This document shows positions 12,136 to 15,873 of a DNA stretch of 15,873 bases, piece after piece. Source of the stretch: Chloroflexota bacterium (GTDB lineage Bacteria; Chloroflexota; Anaerolineae; JACRMK01); the NCBI GenBank assembly GCA_016200765.1, contig JACQEC010000052.1:1-15873 (forward strand), given 5' to 3'. Each line of letters starts with the position of its first letter. The stretch's first letter is position 1. The position numbers and the translations under genes were made by a program. The notes beneath the pieces were generated by a model. The model did no database searches and was not told where the DNA came from. It saw only the letters and a program-made list of their open reading frames with translations.

Positions 12136-13230
12136 ATGGCTATTTCATTTGACCTCACTGAAGAACAACAACTCCTTGTAGATACCATCGCCAAGTTTGC
12201 GATGAACGAACTGCGAAAGGCGGCGCGCGAGGCAGAGGAAACGACGGAACTACCCAAGCGCCTGATCGAAACCGGCTGGGCGCTGGGGTTGGTGCCGAGC
12301 AACATCCCGGAGGCATACGGCGGCTTCGGCGCACACTCGGCGCTGAACGGCGTGTTGGCGGCGGAGCATCTCGCCTATGGCGACCTGGCGGCCACGCTCG
12401 CGATTATGGCACCGGCGCTGTTTGCTTCGCCGCTTGAGCGTTGCGGTACCGAGGCGCAGAAGACGGCGTACCTGCCGCGCTTCGCGGACGAACCGTATTA
12501 CCCCGCAACCGCCGCGCTGATTGAGCCGCGCATCCGCTTTGACCCCTACTACTTGCACACTACCGCAGAGGTTGACGGCGACACCTACCGGCTGAACGGG
12601 CACAAGTGTTTTGTGCCGCTGGCCGCCGAGGCGCGACTGATGCTGGTGTACGCGCGCGAAGATGACCAGACGCAGGCGTTTATCGTTGAGCGGGATACGC
12701 CCGGCGTCACCGTTGGCCCGCGCGAGAGCAACATGGGCTGGCGCGCACTGCCGACCTATGAAGTTGCGCTGGCCGATGTCCGTGTGCCTAGAGAGAACCG
12801 CCTTGGCGGCGAGGGCGGCTGTGATTTTCGTCAAGTGCTCGGCTACTCAAAGGTCGGGCTGGCGGCGATGGCGGTGGGGGTCGCGAAGGCGGCTTATGAA
12901 TTTGCGCGCGAATACGCAAAAGAGCGCGTCACGTTCGGGGAGCCGATTGCGCAGAAGCAAGCCATCGCCTTCATGTTGGCCGAAATGGCGTTGGAGATTG
13001 ACGCGGTGCGCCTGATGACCTGGGAAGCGGCGTGGAAGCTGGACAAGGGGCAGGATGCGACGCGCGAGTGCTATCTGGCCAAGATGACCGCCGACGATAT
13101 GGCGCTCAAGGTCACCGACAACGCGGTGCAGGTGCTGGGCGGGCATGGCTACATTCGCGACAATCCCGTGGAGATGTGGCTGCGGAACGCGCGCGGCTTT
13201 GTGACGATGGAAGGAATGGCGACGGCGTAA
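12136..13230 (+). CDS. Acyl-CoA dehydrogenase family protein, degenerate and short at the C-terminus
   Basis: A 364-residue flavoprotein of the acyl-CoA dehydrogenase fold, which forms a trans-2 double bond in an acyl-CoA using FAD and passes electrons to ETF. Seen: FDLTEEQQLLVDTIAKFAMN at the start, PEAYGGFGAHS (about 57-67), the mid-domain strand motif, YAKERVTFGEPIAQKQAI and VQVLGGHGYIRDNPVEMWLR. Unusual points: the LTEPxAGSD flavin and substrate loop has become LIEPRIRFDPYY, and the protein ends only five residues after the Glu of FVTMEGMATA (Glu359, the position of the usual catalytic base). Most relatives continue with about 15 to 20 more residues ending in an IARxxL helix. A dispersed hairpin repeat starts 8 bases after the stop and may have replaced that end. 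Alternatively this is a natural short subfamily or the weak partner of a heteromeric enzyme. Confidence 0.87.
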   Translation: MAISFDLTEEQQLLVDTIAKFAMNELRKAAREAEETTELPKRLIETGWALGLVPSNIPEAYGGFGAHSALNGVLAAEHLAYGDLAATLAIMAPALFASPLERCGTEAQKTAYLPRFADEPYYPATAALIEPRIRFDPYYLHTTAEVDGDTYRLNGHKCFVPLAAEARLMLVYAREDDQTQAFIVERDTPGVTVGPRESNMGWRALPTYEVALADVRVPRENRLGGEGGCDFRQVLGYSKVGLAAMAVGVAKAAYEFAREYAKERVTFGEPIAQKQAIAFMLAEMALEIDAVRLMTWEAAWKLDKGQDATRECYLAKMTADDMALKVTDNAVQVLGGHGYIRDNPVEMWLRNARGFVTMEGMATA

Positions 13231-13237
13231 TGGTTGA

Positions 13238-13285
13238 CCCTCACCCCTGCCCCCTCTCCCCCCGATCCAGTCGGGGGGAGAGGGG
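13238..13285 (+). repeat. Dispersed CCTCACCCC-type hairpin repeat, copy 3
   Basis: CCCTCACCCCTG head, then CCCCTCTCCCCCC (13251-13263) pairing perfectly over 13 bp with 13273-13285 around a 9-base loop. The apex (13258-13278) contains the same GC palindrome that is inserted in accD at 5116. It separates the first dehydrogenase from the crotonase; no T-run follows. Confidence 0.9.
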
Positions 13286-13321
13286 AAGGTGCAGGTCAGC
13301 CACCCAAATAAGGAGGCGCAG

Positions 13322-14122
13322 ATGTCTCACCAAATGATATTGACCGAACAGCGTGGGCGTGTGGCGATTGTGACGCTCAACCGACCAGAGGTGCTGAACG
13401 CGATGCACCCCGTCATGCTCGGCGAACTGTACGATCAGGTGCAGGCGTGGAATCAGGATAAGTCGGTCGGCGCGGTGATCGTTACCGGCGCGGGCAAGGG
13501 CTTCTGCTCCGGCGCGGACATGGGCGGCTGGTCGCGCGGGAGCGGTGTGGCGCAAGGCAACGGGCAGGCGCAACGCGCGGTGGACTATGAGGAATGGCTG
13601 ACCATCGCGCAGAACGCCAAGCCGATCATCGCCGCCATCAACGGCGCGGCGGTGGGTTGGGGGCTGACCATGGCGCTGGTCTGTGACATTCGCATCGCCT
13701 CCAGCGCGGCGAAACTGTCGGCGCGTTTCGTGCGCGTGGCGGTGACGCCGGAGCTGCGCTCGTCGGCGCTCCTGCCGCGCATCGTCGGGTTAGGCAACGC
13801 GATGGAGATGATGCTGACCGGCCGCATCATCCCGGCGGAAGAGGCCGCGCGGCTCAATCTGGTCAACCGGGTGGTGCCGCACGAGCGCTTGATGGATGAA
13901 GCCGTAGCGCTGGCCGAGGAGATTGCCTTCAACCCGACCGAGAACCTGCACGCCGTCAAGCGGCTGGTGTGGGCGCACATCAACGAGTCGGGTCTGGACA
14001 AGGTGAAGGAGCGCGAGAACGCCGAGTTCCGCGCGGCGATGCAACGTCCGGCGTTCAAGGAGTCGGTGCAGTCGTTCATGGAAAAGCGCCAGCCGAATTT
14101 CCACAAGGAAGGCATGGACTGA
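13322..14122 (+). CDS. Enoyl-CoA hydratase/isomerase (crotonase) family protein, probably isomerase-like
   Basis: A 266-residue crotonase. The oxyanion-hole residues lie in GKGFCSGADMGG (59-69) and INGAAVGWG (106-114). The first hydratase glutamate is absent: Leu115 stands where hydratases have GGCE. A glutamate occurs in VTPELRSSALLPRIVG (Glu144), the placement seen in single-glutamate enoyl-CoA isomerases. So a delta3-delta2-enoyl-CoA isomerase or another single-base reaction is more likely than classical hydration; this is inference. ATG 13322 is preferred over an upstream GTG at 13289 because AGGAGG (13311-13316) sits 5 bases before it, and the longer form would start at the end of a repeat. 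Twenty-one bases separate it from the second dehydrogenase, so the two are cotranscribed. Confidence 0.92.
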   Translation: MSHQMILTEQRGRVAIVTLNRPEVLNAMHPVMLGELYDQVQAWNQDKSVGAVIVTGAGKGFCSGADMGGWSRGSGVAQGNGQAQRAVDYEEWLTIAQNAKPIIAAINGAAVGWGLTMALVCDIRIASSAAKLSARFVRVAVTPELRSSALLPRIVGLGNAMEMMLTGRIIPAEEAARLNLVNRVVPHERLMDEAVALAEEIAFNPTENLHAVKRLVWAHINESGLDKVKERENAEFRAAMQRPAFKESVQSFMEKRQPNFHKEGMD

Positions 14123-14143
14123 TTGTTTGGTCAGTGAGGGATT

Positions 14144-15412
14144 ATGATTGACTTTGAGTTACCCGAATCCATCCAGCAACAGGTGCAGATGATGCACATG
14201 GTCGCCGAGAACATGTTCCGCCCGATTTCGCGCGAGTATGACGAGCGCGAGCACGAGAAGCCGATGGAGCTGTTCAACATGATGTGGGAGGTGACGAAGG
14301 CGCAGAACGCCGCGGCGATAGCGCGCGCGCGCAAGCGGGCTACTGATGGGGATGGCTCGGCGGGCGAGAAGAAGGAGCGGCGCCCCAATATGGGGAGCAT
14401 GACGTTGGTTCACACCATCGCCACGCTGGCCTGGGGCGATGTCGGGTTGTCCCTCTCGGTTCCCGGTTCGGGGCTGGGCGGTGCGGCGATTGAAGCCGCG
14501 GGCACGCCGGAGCAGAAGGAGCGCTTCCTGAAGCGGTTTTCCGAAGGCGAGCCCAAGTGGGGCGCGATGGCGATCACGGAATCCGGCGCGGGCTCCGACA
14601 CGTCGGCCATCAAAACGCACGCGGTGCTGGACCGCGCGACCAATGAGTGGGTGCTCAACGGCGAGAAGATTTTCTGCACCTCCGGCTGGATGGCCGGCGA
14701 GAAATCGGCGGGGTTCGTCGTGGTGTGGGCGACGGTAGACCCGTCGGCAGGGCGCGCCGGCATCAAAAGTTTTGTCGTGGAGGCTGGCACACCCGGGTTC
14801 ACGGTCGCCAAGCTGGAGAAGAAGCTCGGTATCCGCGCGAGCGACACGGCCACGCTCGTCTTTCAGGACTGCCGCATCCCCTACGACAACCTGCTCGGCA
14901 CACCCGACGTGGGAGAGAAACAAACCAGCGAAGGCTACAAGGGCGTGCTGATGACGTTTGACGCCACCCGGCCAGCCGTGGCTGCGTCCGCGATTGGCGT
15001 GGCGCGCGCGGCGCTAGACTGCGTCAAAGAGATGCTGGCGCAGGAAGGCATCGAGATTCGCTATGACAAGCCGCGGCACCAGTTGAGCGCGGTGGAGCGC
15101 GATGTGCTGGAGATGGAGGCACAGTGGAAGGCGGCGTGGCTCCTGACCCAGCGCGCGGCCTGGATGAACGACAACCGCATTCCCAACAGCCTTGAAGCGT
15201 CTATGGCGAAGGCCAAGGCGGGATTGGTGGTCACGCGCATCACGCAGAAGGCGGTGGAGTTGTTGGGGCCGCTGGGTTATTCCAAGAAATACCTGATTGA
15301 GAAGTGGTTCCGCGACGCGAAAATCAGCGACATCTACGAGGGCACCCAACAGATCAATATGCTGATCATCGCGCGGCGCATTCTGGGCTACAGCAGTCGG
15401 CAGTTGCGGTAG
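14144..15412 (+). CDS. Acyl-CoA dehydrogenase
   Basis: A 422-residue acyl-CoA dehydrogenase with the full set of motifs: AITESGAGSDTSAIKTHAVL (143-162) for flavin and substrate, NGEKIFCTSGW (172-182), FTVAKLEKKLGIRASDTATL, and the C-terminal KISDIYEGTQQINMLIIARR with Glu399 at the catalytic-base position, ending in RILG. Between the first helices and ALVH-like core (about residues 60-84) it has a charged, flexible insert rich in Lys, Arg and Glu (RKRATDGDGSAGEKKERR). It oxidises an acyl-CoA to the enoyl-CoA with FAD, handing electrons to ETF; chain length unknown. It follows the crotonase closely and, unlike the first dehydrogenase of the cluster, looks fully competent. GAGGG at 14136-14140 is only 3 bases from ATG, a tight ribosome site. 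Confidence 0.95.
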   Translation: MIDFELPESIQQQVQMMHMVAENMFRPISREYDEREHEKPMELFNMMWEVTKAQNAAAIARARKRATDGDGSAGEKKERRPNMGSMTLVHTIATLAWGDVGLSLSVPGSGLGGAAIEAAGTPEQKERFLKRFSEGEPKWGAMAITESGAGSDTSAIKTHAVLDRATNEWVLNGEKIFCTSGWMAGEKSAGFVVVWATVDPSAGRAGIKSFVVEAGTPGFTVAKLEKKLGIRASDTATLVFQDCRIPYDNLLGTPDVGEKQTSEGYKGVLMTFDATRPAVAASAIGVARAALDCVKEMLAQEGIEIRYDKPRHQLSAVERDVLEMEAQWKAAWLLTQRAAWMNDNRIPNSLEASMAKAKAGLVVTRITQKAVELLGPLGYSKKYLIEKWFRDAKISDIYEGTQQINMLIIARRILGYSSRQLR

Positions 15413-15422
15413 GTCATCGCGC

Positions 15423-15478
15423 GAATTTCTGATTGATGATTTTAGATTTTTGATTGAGTCAGACAATCCAAAATCCAC
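15423..15478. repeat. AT-rich heptamer repeat with inverted arms
   Basis: Eight 7-base units: GAATTTC, TGATTGA, TGATTTT, AGATTTT, TGATTGA, GTCAGAC, AATCCAA, AATCCAC. The first five are T-rich and the last two are A-rich, so the arms can pair. It closely resembles the core of the tract at 2435-2546 and fills the gap after the dehydrogenase gene. Confidence 0.8.
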
Positions 15479-15489
15479 TGGGGGAATTG

Positions 15490-15873
15490 GTGACGACACC
15501 TTTGGAGGCTAACAAAGCCATCGTGCGGAGATTCATCGAAGAGGTGGTGAATGGCCGCAAGCCCGCGGCGGCGGACGAGTTTATCGCGGCGGATAGCCGC
15601 GATCACACGCTCCCGCCCAATTTGCCTCCCAACCGCGAAGGGGTCAAGTTGGTGATGGGCATGATCAACAGCGCGTTTCCGGATATGCATTACACCATCG
15701 AGGACATGGTGGCGGAAGAGGACAAGGTGGTTATGCGTTTCACGCGGCGCGGCACCCATCTGGGCGCCCTCTTTGGGATGCCGCCGAGCGGGCGCGCGGT
15801 CGAGTGGCGCGGGATGGATTTCTTCCGTCTGGCGGACGGCAAGATCGTGGAACACTGGGCGAACTTTGATCAA
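15490..15873 (+). CDS. SnoaL-like ester cyclase family protein (3' end outside window)
   Basis: The first 128 residues of a small alpha+beta barrel protein; the frame is open to the end of the window. Family signs are NKAIVRRFIEEVVNGRKPAA at the N-terminus, then HTLPPN, INSAFPDMHYTIEDMVAEED, VVMRFTRRGTHLGALFGMPP and FFRLADGKIVEHWANFDQ. These match SnoaL-type polyketide-cyclase or ester-cyclase proteins, which share the fold of ketosteroid isomerase and NTF2. Most members in environmental bacteria have no known substrate, so no reaction is proposed. GTG 15490 is the likely start, with a G-rich stretch (15480-15484) 5 bases before it. Only a few residues are probably missing at the C-terminus, as such proteins are about 130-145 long. 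Confidence 0.85.
   Translation, partial: MTTPLEANKAIVRRFIEEVVNGRKPAAADEFIAADSRDHTLPPNLPPNREGVKLVMGMINSAFPDMHYTIEDMVAEEDKVVMRFTRRGTHLGALFGMPPSGRAVEWRGMDFFRLADGKIVEHWANFDQ

Noticed and set aside
13251..13285. 13-bp GC hairpin as a transcription terminator between dehydrogenase and crotonase
   Set aside because: No T-run follows, and it belongs to the same dispersed family; attenuation remains possible but unsupported.
13289..13321. GTG 13289 as start of the crotonase
   Set aside because: ATG 13322 has a full AGGAGG at ideal distance and gives the normal crotonase N-terminus.

Overview
The window is a GC-rich bacterial chromosome segment with high coding density and no gene-free stretch longer than 300 bases. 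No rRNA, tRNA, CRISPR array, phage gene or transposase was seen. The organism looks like an environmental bacterium, possibly Chloroflexota. That guess rests on three things: the abundance of dispersed palindromic and heptamer repeats, promoters placed for leaderless translation, and a fused accD-accA gene next to many acyl-CoA genes. It is an inference, not a proven placement.

Layout. 1-1009: the 3' end of an S9-type serine peptidase, then a GNAT acetyltransferase. 1140-2411: a luciferase-like flavin monooxygenase. 2598-2930: a small unrecognised protein. 2949-4682, minus strand: ribonuclease Z and a six-helix membrane protein of unknown role. 4834-8916, plus strand: an apparent operon of acetyl-CoA carboxylase carboxyltransferase (beta and alpha parts fused but frameshifted), a class III CoA-transferase, and a zinc alcohol dehydrogenase that has lost its C-terminus. 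8834-11955, minus strand: an apparent operon of a DUF917 protein, a short hydantoinase/oxoprolinase ASKHA protein and a YbgC/4HBT thioesterase. 12136-15412, plus strand: acyl-CoA dehydrogenase, crotonase, acyl-CoA dehydrogenase. 15490-end: the 5' part of a SnoaL-like ester cyclase.

How the genes fit. Most of the right two thirds handles acyl-CoA thioesters: malonyl-CoA formation, CoA transfer, dehydrogenation, hydration or isomerisation, and thioester hydrolysis. DUF917 with HyuA suggests opening or processing of a hydantoin-like or lactam-like ring, substrate unknown.

Most notable: (1) a perfect 8-bp tandem duplication that breaks accD, and whose removal restores one 613-residue AccD-AccA protein; (2) three intergenic palindromic tracts built from tandem heptamers that reverse orientation at the middle; (3) three minus-strand genes whose -10 box sits 6 to 8 nt before the start codon, implying leaderless mRNAs; (4) several families of dispersed palindromes, two of them inserted in the accDA coding sequence; (5) a truncated alcohol dehydrogenase at a convergent junction; (6) a pair of unlike acyl-CoA dehydrogenases around a crotonase with only one of the two usual glutamates. 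No obvious new defence or mobile system was seen.
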